This document shows positions 8,022 through 16,789 of a DNA stretch of 64,000 nt, in pieces; position 1 is the first letter of the stretch; every line of letters starts with the position of its first letter. The DNA comes from a virus. A program made the translations under genes and the position numbers. The notes under the pieces are model-generated. The model ran no database searches. It worked only from the letters and a program-made list of their open reading frames with translations, and was not told where the DNA came from. The DNA lies in the IMG/VR virus record IMGVR_UViG_3300046703_000100, positions 27,573-91,572 of that record. One strand, written 5' to 3'.

Positions 8022-8130
8022 ATGCAGAAAATGTAAAATGTTAGTATGTTGGCTTTGTGATTATTGTAAAAATATACAATGTTCTGAATGTTATTGCTTT
8101 GACTCTGAGAAAGAGAAATACGATGTCTAA
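7996..8130 (+). CDS. Cys-rich microprotein
   Basis: A 44-residue protein. I chose the ATG at 7996 (AAAGAAG upstream) rather than longer upstream starts that would overlap the previous gene completely. Eight cysteines arranged as CRKC, CWLC, CKN..C, CYC indicate binding of two zinc ions, in a B-box- or RING-like miniature. It overlaps the SbcD-like gene by 8 bases. Confidence 0.5.
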   Translation: MTKEPKIHKCRKCKMLVCWLCDYCKNIQCSECYCFDSEKEKYDV

Positions 8131-9004
8131 AACTTTAATTATAGGCGATTTACATATAAATGAAAGAGCAATAGAGGAAATAGAAACTATCTTTGACAAA
8201 GATATTTGTCCTATTGATGCAGACCGATTAATACAATTGGGAGATTATTATGATTCTAATTTTCCAAGTGCTTTAGAATTAAAATTCGGTACAAACTTGG
8301 CAAAACGATTGTCTTCAAAATACAGAGAAGTTATTATTCTTTCTGGTACAGGAACACACGACCTATGCAGAGGATATTCGGTAATAGAATATTTACAGGA
8401 AGTAAAAGGTGTACATGCTAATAAAGGCGATTTTATAGAAGGTGTAGACTTATTTTGCGGTCATTTTATGTTGTACGAGTCCGCACTTGCTTTTGGGTCA
8501 GCAAACATGGGGATTGGTGATTTGTCGAAGTATGACAAAGTTTTTCTCGGACACCAACATTCGCCCCAAACGCTTGTAAAAAATAATATATATCATCTTG
8601 GTTCAGTAAGATATTGCAGTTTTAATGAAGTAAATGATAAGAAACACGTCGTCCTTCTGGAAGATAGTAAGATGTCATTTATAGCATTAAAACACTGTAT
8701 TCCTATGTTAGATGTATCAGATGTGAGCCAATTGGAACAAATAGATGCCAGAACAAAGGTCAGAGTTATATTTAATTCTTTTGAAGATTATAAGAAGAAC
8801 GCTTCTTATGTTAATAAATTAGGTAAGAAGTTTTTTCAGTTTAAACTGAAATTAAATTTTGAAGAATCTAAAATAATAATCAATCAATCTAATAAATTAG
8901 ACACAAATATAAATAAAAGTAACATTATAAAAGATTATATAACAAAGATAGAAGATAAAGATGTCAGGCAAATGCTCGAACAACAATTTAAGGAGAACAT
9001 ATAA
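8123..9004 (+). CDS. SbcD/Mre11-like nuclease subunit
   Basis: A 293-residue metallophosphoesterase and probable partner of the Rad50-like ATPase at 9593, as gp47 is of gp46 in T4. Motifs: GDLHIN (residues 8-13), GDYYD (42-46), SGTGTHD (where GNHD is usual), FCGH, and GHQHSP. The Asn that normally follows Gly in motif III is not at the standard spot, which may lower activity or reflect a different family branch. I chose the start at 8123 because MSKTLIIGD is the natural N-terminal strand; a longer frame from 8057 would run through the previous gene. Confidence 0.85.
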   Translation: MSKTLIIGDLHINERAIEEIETIFDKDICPIDADRLIQLGDYYDSNFPSALELKFGTNLAKRLSSKYREVIILSGTGTHDLCRGYSVIEYLQEVKGVHANKGDFIEGVDLFCGHFMLYESALAFGSANMGIGDLSKYDKVFLGHQHSPQTLVKNNIYHLGSVRYCSFNEVNDKKHVVLLEDSKMSFIALKHCIPMLDVSDVSQLEQIDARTKVRVIFNSFEDYKKNASYVNKLGKKFFQFKLKLNFEESKIIINQSNKLDTNINKSNIIKDYITKIEDKDVRQMLEQQFKENI

Positions 9005-9291
9005 TGTATTGTTATTGTGGAAAAGAAATAAAATCTATTACAAGTAATACAGTTGTTTGGCAAAGATGTGCTTACAATGATAAAGGTAAAATAATATATG
9101 CTATTTGTATGCATGGTATAGTTTGTATTGATGAAAATAATGACATCCTAAATAAAATTGATATTTTAGAAGATTTAAAAATCTCTGTGCAAAATGAAAT
9201 AGTAGGATATGAACCTTGTGACAGAGAGAAGGATAGAATTGATGCTTTAGAAAAAGCTATTGAAATATTAAAAGAGGAGATAAAACAATGA
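9004..9291 (+). CDS. hypothetical protein with N-terminal Cys pair
   Basis: A 95-residue protein starting on the last base of the SbcD-like stop codon, behind AAGGAG. The N-terminus has CYCG and further Cys at 23, 36 and 42. The C-terminal third is a Glu/Lys-rich helix. Located between the two subunits of the nuclease complex, so it may be an accessory factor; no family recognised. Confidence 0.6.
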   Translation: MYCYCGKEIKSITSNTVVWQRCAYNDKGKIIYAICMHGIVCIDENNDILNKIDILEDLKISVQNEIVGYEPCDREKDRIDALEKAIEILKEEIKQ

Positions 9292-9461
9292 CACTTGAAT
9301 CTAAGATACGAAAAATATTAAAAGAAGGTTTAGTATCTCCAGTATTAAAACTTAAAGAAACACATCCTGACCATTATTTTACAGAAAAAGGATACGAAAC
9401 TTTATTATCTAATACTATAGAAGAGATTATGACATTATTAAGAAGGGGAGACTATGAATAA
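9288..9461 (+). CDS. hypothetical small protein
   Basis: A 57-residue, mostly helical protein that starts in an ATGA overlap and has AGGAG 8 bases before the start. It has no cysteines and no transmembrane segment. Function not inferable. Confidence 0.5.
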   Translation: MTLESKIRKILKEGLVSPVLKLKETHPDHYFTEKGYETLLSNTIEEIMTLLRRGDYE

Positions 9462-9603
9462 CGATATTTATACATTTGGTAAATGCGAAGAATGTGGAGA
9501 AGATAAACCATTAAAAAATGATTTATGTAATAATTGTAATAATAAGAATTTTCCAGATATATTAAAAGATTTATTTAGAAAAAAGGACGACCATGATTCT
9601 TAA
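9454..9603 (+). CDS. small zinc-ribbon protein
   Basis: A 49-residue protein with AGGGGAG upstream and two knuckles, CEEC (11-14) and CNNC (25-28), 10 residues apart: a classic minimal zinc ribbon. It overlaps the Rad50-like gene by 11 bases. Confidence 0.55.
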   Translation: MNNDIYTFGKCEECGEDKPLKNDLCNNCNNKNFPDILKDLFRKKDDHDS

Positions 9604-11308
9604 AAAGATTTCACTCAAGAATTTTAAATGCTTCGAAGATTGTTCTGTAGAATTTTCTAAAATTAATCTTATACAAGGAGCAATAGGTATTGGCAAATCT
9701 ACTATTTTACAGGCACTAATCTTTGCTCTTTATGGTTATAGCGAAAGTACTCTCGCAGACCTGCCTACACGTGGAAAAGCAATTTCTTGTAAGATAACAG
9801 CGATTATAGAAGATTCAGGACATATTATTGAGATATGTAGAGAATATCCTCTTAAATTGATAATCAAAGAGGACAGTAAGACTCTTAAAATGTCTACATC
9901 AGAAGGTAACTCTTATTTAATAGATAGATTTGGTAGTAGACAGGATTTTTTCCAGTTTCGCATTGTTGATGCATATTCAAAGGAAACTAATTTACTCGAA
10001 CAAGGTAATGTAGTATTTAAGAAGATTCTTTTTGCCGGAACGGATGAAAAATTTAATGAAGTTCGAAATAATCTTAATATAATCAAATTAGAACGAGAAA
10101 AACTTAATAAAGATTCTGTGGTTATTTATAAACATCATCCTTCTGAAAAAAGATTAGAAATATTGAAAAAAGGATATAAAGAAATTAACGAACTTGTTAT
10201 AAGTCATGAAAATACTGTAGGAGAATTACAAAATAGTATAAATAAGAAAACTTCAAATTTTTCTAAAAACGAAAGTAGACAAGAATCTAATAAACAAACT
10301 ATAGAACGACTTCAAAAACAAGTTAATAATATAGATACAATCAAATCTTCTTATGACAGTAAATTATATCAATCAGAATCAAGACATACTGAAATACAAA
10401 GAACCGTTGGAGATTTAAATAAACAATTTATGGAAGTTATTAAAAATACTGAAACTATTAAAAAAGATAAAAAATGTTATGTGTGTCAACAATCTATATT
10501 AGATACTTCAAATATTGTTATAGAACAAAAATTAAAAGAAGAAAAACTTCAAAAACAATTTGAAAATATAAAAAACGAAGATATTGAACTTTGTAGTCAG
10601 ATACCTATTTTAAAGGAAAATATTTTAGAAGAAAGAAAAAAGAAAATAGAAGAATATAAAATAGAAATAGAGGGATTAAATCAAGAGATTATATCTTTGT
10701 CAGAAGAAAATTCTAATATTAAAACTGAAATAGATATGGACAAAGAAATTATAACACAGTATCTTAATGATAGAGATAATTATAGGAAAGAAAAAGAAAG
10801 TATTCAATCATTGGTTATTAAATTAGAAGGACGATTGCAACAAAAAGAGTATATTTATACAGAACAAGATGTCATTATCGTTAAAAAAGCTTTAACCGAA
10901 CTCGACAATCTTTCAAGTATTTATTTATGTGAAACAGTAAGAAGTTTAGAACCAATTATAAATTCAGTCTTGGAAAAGATAGGTTTCCAAATTACTTTTG
11001 ACGTGGACATTAAAGGCAAATTTAATATTCTTTTAAGTAAAGATGATATACAATATAAATATACCGATTTAAGTTGTGGTCAACGCCTTATTTTACAAAT
11101 AGCATTAAAACTATCGTTGCTCCTTCAACAGAGCAAAACAGGTATAATTTTGAGCGATGAAGGGTTGAGTGCCCTTGAGAATAACAACCTTGAGGATATT
11201 ATCAATCTATTTAAAGAATTAAATTTTCAATTAGTCTTCGTCTTGCACAGAGCAAGTATAGAAGACCCCGAAATTAATGTAATTAAATTAGGAGGAAATG
11301 ATGAGTAA
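9593..11308 (+). CDS. SbcC/Rad50-like ATPase
   Basis: A 571-residue SMC-like recombination ATPase. Walker A is GAIGIGKST (residues 29-37). A long coiled coil is interrupted by a zinc-hook CYVC near residue 295. The ABC signature is LSCGQRLILQ near residue 493, and Walker B/D-loop is IILSDEGLSALE near 516. This is the order expected of T4 gp46-type proteins, and the length is typical for phages. With the nuclease at 8123 it would resect DNA ends for recombination-dependent replication; that role is from family knowledge. Confidence 0.92.
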   Translation: MILKKISLKNFKCFEDCSVEFSKINLIQGAIGIGKSTILQALIFALYGYSESTLADLPTRGKAISCKITAIIEDSGHIIEICREYPLKLIIKEDSKTLKMSTSEGNSYLIDRFGSRQDFFQFRIVDAYSKETNLLEQGNVVFKKILFAGTDEKFNEVRNNLNIIKLEREKLNKDSVVIYKHHPSEKRLEILKKGYKEINELVISHENTVGELQNSINKKTSNFSKNESRQESNKQTIERLQKQVNNIDTIKSSYDSKLYQSESRHTEIQRTVGDLNKQFMEVIKNTETIKKDKKCYVCQQSILDTSNIVIEQKLKEEKLQKQFENIKNEDIELCSQIPILKENILEERKKKIEEYKIEIEGLNQEIISLSEENSNIKTEIDMDKEIITQYLNDRDNYRKEKESIQSLVIKLEGRLQQKEYIYTEQDVIIVKKALTELDNLSSIYLCETVRSLEPIINSVLEKIGFQITFDVDIKGKFNILLSKDDIQYKYTDLSCGQRLILQIALKLSLLLQQSKTGIILSDEGLSALENNNLEDIINLFKELNFQLVFVLHRASIEDPEINVIKLGGNDE

Positions 11309-11690
11309 ATGTAAGCAGTGTAAAAAGAATAAAAACATTCTCTGGTTTTTTGATGAGATATATCGACAAGAATTCATGGTTATATTCGCTCCTAATCATC
11401 GAAAATTTGCAGAACTTCTTAAAAAAGAAACTGGATTTGTTGTAGAACCTTGTGAAGAAGAATGTGTTGCTGGACAATTTAATGAATTAAAAAGTAAACA
11501 TGGAGATTTAGCAGTAATTTGGGCAAGCGATAAAAACTTGGTATTAATGCATGAGACCTTCCATGCTTGTTCCTGCATTTTACAACAAAGAGATATTTGG
11601 CTTAATCCTGAAACAGAAGAAAGTTATTCATATTATTATTGTTATATAATGCGTAGTATACAAGAACGACTTAGAGAGGGAGGAAAATAA
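11301..11690 (+). CDS. HExxH metalloprotease-like protein
   Basis: A 129-residue protein. GGAGG lies 5 bases before the second of two adjacent ATGs (11298, 11301). The N-terminus has a CKQCKKNK knuckle. The key feature is MHETFHAC (HExxH), followed about 20 residues later by a Glu-rich ETEESYSYYYCYIM helix. This matches the layout of small phage zinc-peptidase-like proteins (H-E-x-x-H plus downstream Glu and a Tyr-rich helix). Activity is inferred from the motif alone. Confidence 0.55.
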   Translation: MSKCKQCKKNKNILWFFDEIYRQEFMVIFAPNHRKFAELLKKETGFVVEPCEEECVAGQFNELKSKHGDLAVIWASDKNLVLMHETFHACSCILQQRDIWLNPETEESYSYYYCYIMRSIQERLREGGK

Positions 11691-11691
11691 C

Positions 11692-11970
11692 ATGATGGAC
11701 GCTCTCTTTGTAATTGGTTTTTTATGTTTACTTTTAGTACCTTTTATTGTTTATAAACTTTGGTGGTGGGTTGGTACTCTTGCTATCATAGCAATTATAT
11801 TAGGGTCTGGCGAAGGAATAAGTGCTTTAATTACTGGACGAACTTTAAGTCAAGAATTTTGGAAACTCTCGCAAGAAAATCAAATGGGTGCAATGATAAT
11901 TACTATTTGTATTACGATTGCTTGGATATTTTTACTTTGTCATCTCAATTGGAAAATAATGACTAAATAA
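11692..11970 (+). CDS. polytopic membrane protein
   Basis: A 92-residue protein with GGGAGG upstream. Three hydrophobic segments (about residues 3-20, 24-40 and 68-86) with aromatic WWW at a boundary; the loop between segments 2 and 3 is soluble. It starts a group of membrane proteins that precedes the glycan cassette. Function unknown; a holin is possible but there is no endolysin next to it. Confidence 0.65.
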   Translation: MMDALFVIGFLCLLLVPFIVYKLWWWVGTLAIIAIILGSGEGISALITGRTLSQEFWKLSQENQMGAMIITICITIAWIFLLCHLNWKIMTK

Positions 11971-11981
11971 AGGAGAAATCA

Positions 11982-12305
11982 ATGGACAAAAACGAAGACC
12001 TTGTTACAGGAACGCCTGTTACTAAAACTCCCTTAGCATTAAGAGCAGTGTTGGCTGTTCCTGAATATTGGAAAGAAATTTTTATATATTTCCAACGATT
12101 AATTATGGTTATTTTAACTGTCGCTGTAGTATTAAGTCTTTATAAAGCTTCAGAAGAAATTAAAGCCCTAAGAGTACAAACAACTCGTATTGCAAATATA
12201 GCTGAAAATGGTTGTAGAATAGCAGAAGAAACACGAACAGAAATTTATCGACAGATAGAAGAGATTCAAAGAGATGGTATTAAATTACATTTTCGTATTT
12301 TTTAA
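11982..12305 (+). CDS. single-pass membrane protein
   Basis: A 107-residue protein with AAAGGAG upstream, one transmembrane helix (FQRLIMVILTVAVVLSLY, about 36-54) and a long helical, probably coiled-coil, C-terminal domain. Its first residues (MDKNEDLVTGTPV) are strikingly similar to a segment in the C-terminal tail of the DNA polymerase (MDKIDDKDLVTGTPV), including the underlying DNA. This suggests that a short module was shared between the genes. Confidence 0.65.
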   Translation: MDKNEDLVTGTPVTKTPLALRAVLAVPEYWKEIFIYFQRLIMVILTVAVVLSLYKASEEIKALRVQTTRIANIAENGCRIAEETRTEIYRQIEEIQRDGIKLHFRIF

Positions 12306-12325
12306 CTAACAAAAGGAGGTAGTAA

Positions 12326-12814
12326 ATGAAGTTTTTAGCAAATCTATGTACGAAATATATGACTCATTTGCAGAAGAAGGGTCAAAAGATTCAGAAACAA
12401 ATACAAGATAAGAAGTTAGAAGAAGCTGGTAATCAATTAAAAGCATTATATGAATTTGTTAAATTTATTAATGAAAAATGCTTGTTAAAACGTCATGAAC
12501 GTAAGACTTTTTGGAGAAACGTATCAGAAGGTCAGCCATTAGTTGAGAAAACTCTTTTAGATATGCTCCGAAAATATGGAGTAAAAGAAGAGAGTATTAA
12601 AGAGATAGAACAAGCGAAATATAGAGCACAAAAACAGGCAGAAGCACAAGAAGTAGTAGCAAAAAGAGAAAAAGAAGAACAACAAAAAGTAAATGGGAAA
12701 ATATGTGCTCCCGATTGTTCTGCTGAATGTTCAGAATGTTATCATAAACCTGTAAAAAGTGAAGACACTCAGAGAGCAGAAGATTATAGAAACAATATGA
12801 ATGGACAGATATAA
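12326..12814 (+). CDS. helical protein with C-terminal Cys cluster
   Basis: A 162-residue protein with a strong ribosome binding site (AAAGGAGG). The first 120 residues are Lys/Glu/Gln-rich helices. The C-terminus carries CAPDCSAECSECYH (four Cys and one His), a compact zinc site. No family recognised. Confidence 0.65.
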   Translation: MKFLANLCTKYMTHLQKKGQKIQKQIQDKKLEEAGNQLKALYEFVKFINEKCLLKRHERKTFWRNVSEGQPLVEKTLLDMLRKYGVKEESIKEIEQAKYRAQKQAEAQEVVAKREKEEQQKVNGKICAPDCSAECSECYHKPVKSEDTQRAEDYRNNMNGQI

Positions 12815-12817
12815 ATA

Positions 12818-12988
12818 ATGTTACATAATCTTTTAATTGCTGTTTATAGTGGAACTCTTACTGGAATATTGATTGTCTTTCTTTTAATACCGATAGCGTT
12901 CTTATTAGGGCTTAATTGCCCTTTAACATTATCGAATTTTAGAAAGATATGGTACATTATATTTGTAGGATATAAACATGACAAATAA
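12818..12988 (+). CDS. small membrane protein
   Basis: A 56-residue protein beginning three bases after the previous stop. A hydrophobic stretch (LIAVYSG...GILIVFLLIPIAFLLGL, residues 6-33) could form one long or two tight transmembrane helices, followed by a basic/aromatic tail. It overlaps the first glycosyltransferase gene by 11 bases, linking it to the glycan cassette. Confidence 0.5.
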   Translation: MLHNLLIAVYSGTLTGILIVFLLIPIAFLLGLNCPLTLSNFRKIWYIIFVGYKHDK

Positions 12989-14762
12989 TCTTGAATATTG
13001 CGAACATTGTAATAAAGAAACTTCATTTCAATATATCCAACATATTAAAGGATATACGATTAAAAAATGTTTAGATTGTTATACTATTACTAAAATAGAA
13101 TCTAATTCAGAAGAGATTGATTCTAATAAAATTTTATTAAGTATAATAATTCCTTCTTATAAAAGACCTGAATTATTAAAATGGGGATTGTATTCTTTAA
13201 GTCAACAGATAACTACTTTTCCATTTGAAATAATAGTTTTAAATGACGGTATTAAGGACGAGACTGAAAATATATGTAACTCTTATCAAGATAAATTAAA
13301 TATTCGATATATTTATATTGGACATCGTAATGAAAAAGAAGACCATTGGAGAATTCCAGGATATGCTATAAATATTGGAGTTAAACAATCATTAGGAGAA
13401 AATATAATTTTGTCATGTCCTGAAATTTTTATCATGGATAATTGTTTACAAGAAATTATAAATTTACTTTCTAAAAATAAAAAATTATTGATAAATACTA
13501 ACGGATTTCATGAAAAAAGAGATAATTATATTAATCAATTAAAAACAACTGGAAAAATAAATTTAGATTTATCTACTATGACATCTTTAGATACTGAATT
13601 ACCTTTTTTTATAGCAATGAATAAAGAAGAATTTATTAATATTGGAGGATACGATGAAGATTTTATTGGTTATTGTTGGGATGATAATGATATAATAAGT
13701 AGATTAAAATTAAATAAATGCACTTTTCTAAAACTTAATAAAACAATTATTCATTTATGGCATGATAAATTAAATTATAACAATCCTAAAATTATGGACA
13801 TGTGGCGTTATAATAAGAATTTATACGATACTCGAAGAAATATGATTATAAGAAATGAAAGTAAAGAATGGGGAGTATTAAAAGTTCCTCCGCCAGAAGA
13901 TATTTGGGTTTTAAAGAATATACCAAAAATCGCTCATTTTTATTGGGGTCATCCTTATATTTCTTATTTAAATTATTTATCAATTTATACTTTTCAAAAA
14001 TATAATCCAGATTGGGATATTAGACTTTATTATCCTAAAAAAGCATTTTTAGAACAAACATGGAAAGACCCAAATCAAAAATTTACTTTTAAAGGTAAAG
14101 ATTATTGTTCTGAACTCAAAAAACTTCCAATAAAATTTATAGAATTTGATATGAAAAGTATTGAAATAAGTAACGATATTGCAGAAGTATTTAAATCTGA
14201 ATATTTAAAAAATTATCTATTAAGTACAATAGGCGGTTTATGGTCAGATATGGATATTCTATATTTTAAACCAATGAATAAAATTAACGTTAATATAAAA
14301 TATAATGAAGATATTACAAATGTAGTATCAATTGATACTAAATATACTAATAAATGGTTTCATTCAATAGGCTTTTTATTATCCTCTCCTAATAACGAAT
14401 ATCATGATTTCTTTTTTAAAGAAGGAAAAAAACAATTTGACCCTACAAGTTATCAAAGTCTTGGAGCAGTATTATTTAATAAGATTTGTCCAAGTATAAT
14501 ATCTATTCATGCTAAATTTCCTAATACTAAAGCAGTTAATATGTCTTATGATACCGTTTATGCTTATGGTTATATTAATAGACGATGGGGTTTAATATAT
14601 AATAGTAATAATACTGTATATTATACAAATGAATCAATTGGTTGTCATTGGTATGGAGGATGGAAAGAAGCGGAAAAATATATAAACGAAGTAAATGATA
14701 CTAATTATAAAAAATATAATAATGTATTATGTAAAACAATTAGGATGGCATTAAATGACTAA
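12978..14762 (+). CDS. two-domain glycosyltransferase (GT2-like + GT32-like)
   Basis: A 594-residue fusion. Residues about 8-38 form a zinc-ribbon-like CEHC...CLDC. Next is a GT-A domain of family 2 type (SIIIPSYKRPE, then EIIVLNDG, then a YDEDFIGYCWDDND acceptor region). The C-terminal half begins IPKIAHFYWG and contains GGLWSDMDILYF, the DXD sugar-binding motif of GT32-like (Och1/capsular) transferases. Two active sites on one chain would add two sugars in succession. It overlaps the next gene by 8 bases; acceptor unknown. Confidence 0.85.
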   Translation: MTNNLEYCEHCNKETSFQYIQHIKGYTIKKCLDCYTITKIESNSEEIDSNKILLSIIIPSYKRPELLKWGLYSLSQQITTFPFEIIVLNDGIKDETENICNSYQDKLNIRYIYIGHRNEKEDHWRIPGYAINIGVKQSLGENIILSCPEIFIMDNCLQEIINLLSKNKKLLINTNGFHEKRDNYINQLKTTGKINLDLSTMTSLDTELPFFIAMNKEEFINIGGYDEDFIGYCWDDNDIISRLKLNKCTFLKLNKTIIHLWHDKLNYNNPKIMDMWRYNKNLYDTRRNMIIRNESKEWGVLKVPPPEDIWVLKNIPKIAHFYWGHPYISYLNYLSIYTFQKYNPDWDIRLYYPKKAFLEQTWKDPNQKFTFKGKDYCSELKKLPIKFIEFDMKSIEISNDIAEVFKSEYLKNYLLSTIGGLWSDMDILYFKPMNKINVNIKYNEDITNVVSIDTKYTNKWFHSIGFLLSSPNNEYHDFFFKEGKKQFDPTSYQSLGAVLFNKICPSIISIHAKFPNTKAVNMSYDTVYAYGYINRRWGLIYNSNNTVYYTNESIGCHWYGGWKEAEKYINEVNDTNYKKYNNVLCKTIRMALND

Positions 14763-15834
14763 AATAATGACAATTTGCGGAACTAGACCCGAAATAATAC
14801 GTCTTTCTTGTATTATTCCTAAATTAGACAAGATATGTGAACATATATTAGTCTATACCGGACAAAATTTTAATACTCGTTTAAAAGATATATTTTTTCA
14901 AGATTTAGGAATACGTACTCCTAATTATGATTTAGGTGCTATGGGATGTTTTGGAGAACAAATAGGTGTAATGTTCACTAAACTTGAATGTATATTAAAG
15001 ACTGAACATCCTGATAAAGTTCTCATTCTTGGTGATACAAACAGTGCATTATGTTGCATTGTCGCTGAGAGATTGGGTATTCCGGTTTATCATATGGAAG
15101 CAGGAAATAGATGCGGAGATAAAATTGCAGAAGAGATTAACAGAAAAATAGTAGATAATACCTGTACAATTAATCTACCGTATACTAAAAGAAGCAGAGA
15201 TAATCTTATTAATGAAGGGTTCGATTTAAAACGAATATTTGTTACTGGTAATCCAATCAAAGAAGTAATAGAATTTTATCAAAATCAAATAATTGATAGT
15301 ACAATATTAACAACTTTAAATTTAAAACATGAAAATTATATATTAGCAACGCTCCACCGTAGTGAAAACGTCGATGATTTAAAACGATTAACTGATATAA
15401 TATCTGCTTATAATCAAATTTCAGTTACAACTGGTAAAGAAATTATTGTATCTACACATCCTCGAACACAAAGTAAATTATCGCAATTAATGATAACTAT
15501 TTATGATAAAGTAAGATTCTTACCTGCTTTTGGATTTTTTGATTTTATTAGATTAGAAAAAAGTGCTTCATGTTTATTGACAGATTCTGGTACTTGTCAG
15601 GAAGAAGCAGGACTACTTCATATTTCTTGTGTAGTTACTCGCAGAGCAACTGAAAGAACAGAATTAATAGAATGTGGAGCAAGTATATTAGGAGGTATTG
15701 AATTTTCATCTATTTTAGAATCTTATCAATATGCTAGTAAAATAGACAGAAATTGGGAATTACCGAAAGAATATTTAGACCTTAATGTTTCTAATAAAGT
15801 AATTTCAATATTAATGGGAGAAATCAATGTTTAA
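14755..15834 (+). CDS. wecB: UDP-N-acetylglucosamine 2-epimerase-like
   Basis: A 359-residue protein, close to the usual length of non-hydrolysing UDP-GlcNAc 2-epimerases. N-terminal MTICGTRPEIIRL, then LVYTGQN, VLILGDTNSAL, VYHMEAGNRCGD, TLHRSENVD, and the C-terminal LTDSGTCQEEA (active-site region). The reaction would be C2 inversion of a UDP-HexNAc. It overlaps the CapE-like dehydratase by 8 bases, so the three sugar-nucleotide enzymes form one translation block. Confidence 0.9.
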   Translation: MTKIMTICGTRPEIIRLSCIIPKLDKICEHILVYTGQNFNTRLKDIFFQDLGIRTPNYDLGAMGCFGEQIGVMFTKLECILKTEHPDKVLILGDTNSALCCIVAERLGIPVYHMEAGNRCGDKIAEEINRKIVDNTCTINLPYTKRSRDNLINEGFDLKRIFVTGNPIKEVIEFYQNQIIDSTILTTLNLKHENYILATLHRSENVDDLKRLTDIISAYNQISVTTGKEIIVSTHPRTQSKLSQLMITIYDKVRFLPAFGFFDFIRLEKSASCLLTDSGTCQEEAGLLHISCVVTRRATERTELIECGASILGGIEFSSILESYQYASKIDRNWELPKEYLDLNVSNKVISILMGEINV

Positions 15835-16789
15835 AGACAAAATTATAACAATTTCGGGGGGTACAGGTTCTTGGGGAAATGAATTAACAACTCAGTTATT
15901 AACTTATAATCCGAAAGAAATACGAATATATTCAAGAGGAGAATTTGCTCAAGTTACGATGCAGAGAAAGTTCAATAATCCTAAATTAAAATTTATTATC
16001 GGTGATGTAAGGGATTTCGGAGCTTTAAAAAAAGCAACAAAAAATGTAAATTATCTTTTTCATTTAGCAAGCTTAAAACATGTGCCGATTTGTGAATTAC
16101 AACCTGATGAAGCTATTAAAACTAATATTATCGGTATTCAAAATATAATCGAATGTGCAATAGAAAATAATATTCAAAAAGTAATAGATGTATCAACTGA
16201 TAAAGCTTGTAATCCTTTCTGTTTTTATGGTATGACAAAAGCTGTTGGAGAAAAACTTACACAAGAAGCTTCAAGACAAACGACTAATACTCAATTTTTA
16301 GTTATTAGAGGAGGCAATGCTCTTGGTTCAAGCGGAAGCGTTTTAGGATATTTTATTGACCAAATTAAACGGTATAATAAGATTACAATTACAGATATTG
16401 AAATGACCAGATATTTTATTACTTTACAAGAAGCAATCAAACTTCTTTTTGTTTCAATAGCAAGTGAATATTCTGGTAGTATCTTGGTTATGAAAATGCC
16501 AGCTTGTAAAATTATAGATTTAGCAAGGGTGTTAATTCAAGAATACGGAAATACATATACAAAGATAGAAATAATTGGAGTTCGTCCTGGAGAAAAACTT
16601 CATGAATCTCTTGTTTCTACTTATGAATCAGTTAATTGTTATGAATATAATAAAGATTATTATCTTGTTTATCCTTATGGTAAACTTGATTTACCTAAAG
16701 TTGAATTTAAAGAATATTCTTCTAATGACAAACTTATGAACACAGGTGAAATAATGAATATGTTAAAAAAAGGTGGATTTATAAAATGA
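15827..16789 (+). CDS. UDP-GlcNAc 4,6-dehydratase-like (CapE/PseB family)
   Basis: A 320-residue short-chain dehydrogenase of the extended type: SGGTGSWG (NAD(P) Rossmann Gly motif, residue ~9), FHLASLKHVPICE, DVSTDKACNPFCFYGMTK (Ser/Thr...Tyr-x-x-x-Lys, with Met after Gly as in CapE/WbjB/PseB). The first step of UDP-L-FucNAc and UDP-L-RhaNAc pathways is catalysed by this family (dehydration plus C5 epimerisation). The product cannot be read from the sequence alone. Confidence 0.88.
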   Translation: MFKDKIITISGGTGSWGNELTTQLLTYNPKEIRIYSRGEFAQVTMQRKFNNPKLKFIIGDVRDFGALKKATKNVNYLFHLASLKHVPICELQPDEAIKTNIIGIQNIIECAIENNIQKVIDVSTDKACNPFCFYGMTKAVGEKLTQEASRQTTNTQFLVIRGGNALGSSGSVLGYFIDQIKRYNKITITDIEMTRYFITLQEAIKLLFVSIASEYSGSILVMKMPACKIIDLARVLIQEYGNTYTKIEIIGVRPGEKLHESLVSTYESVNCYEYNKDYYLVYPYGKLDLPKVEFKEYSSNDKLMNTGEIMNMLKKGGFIK

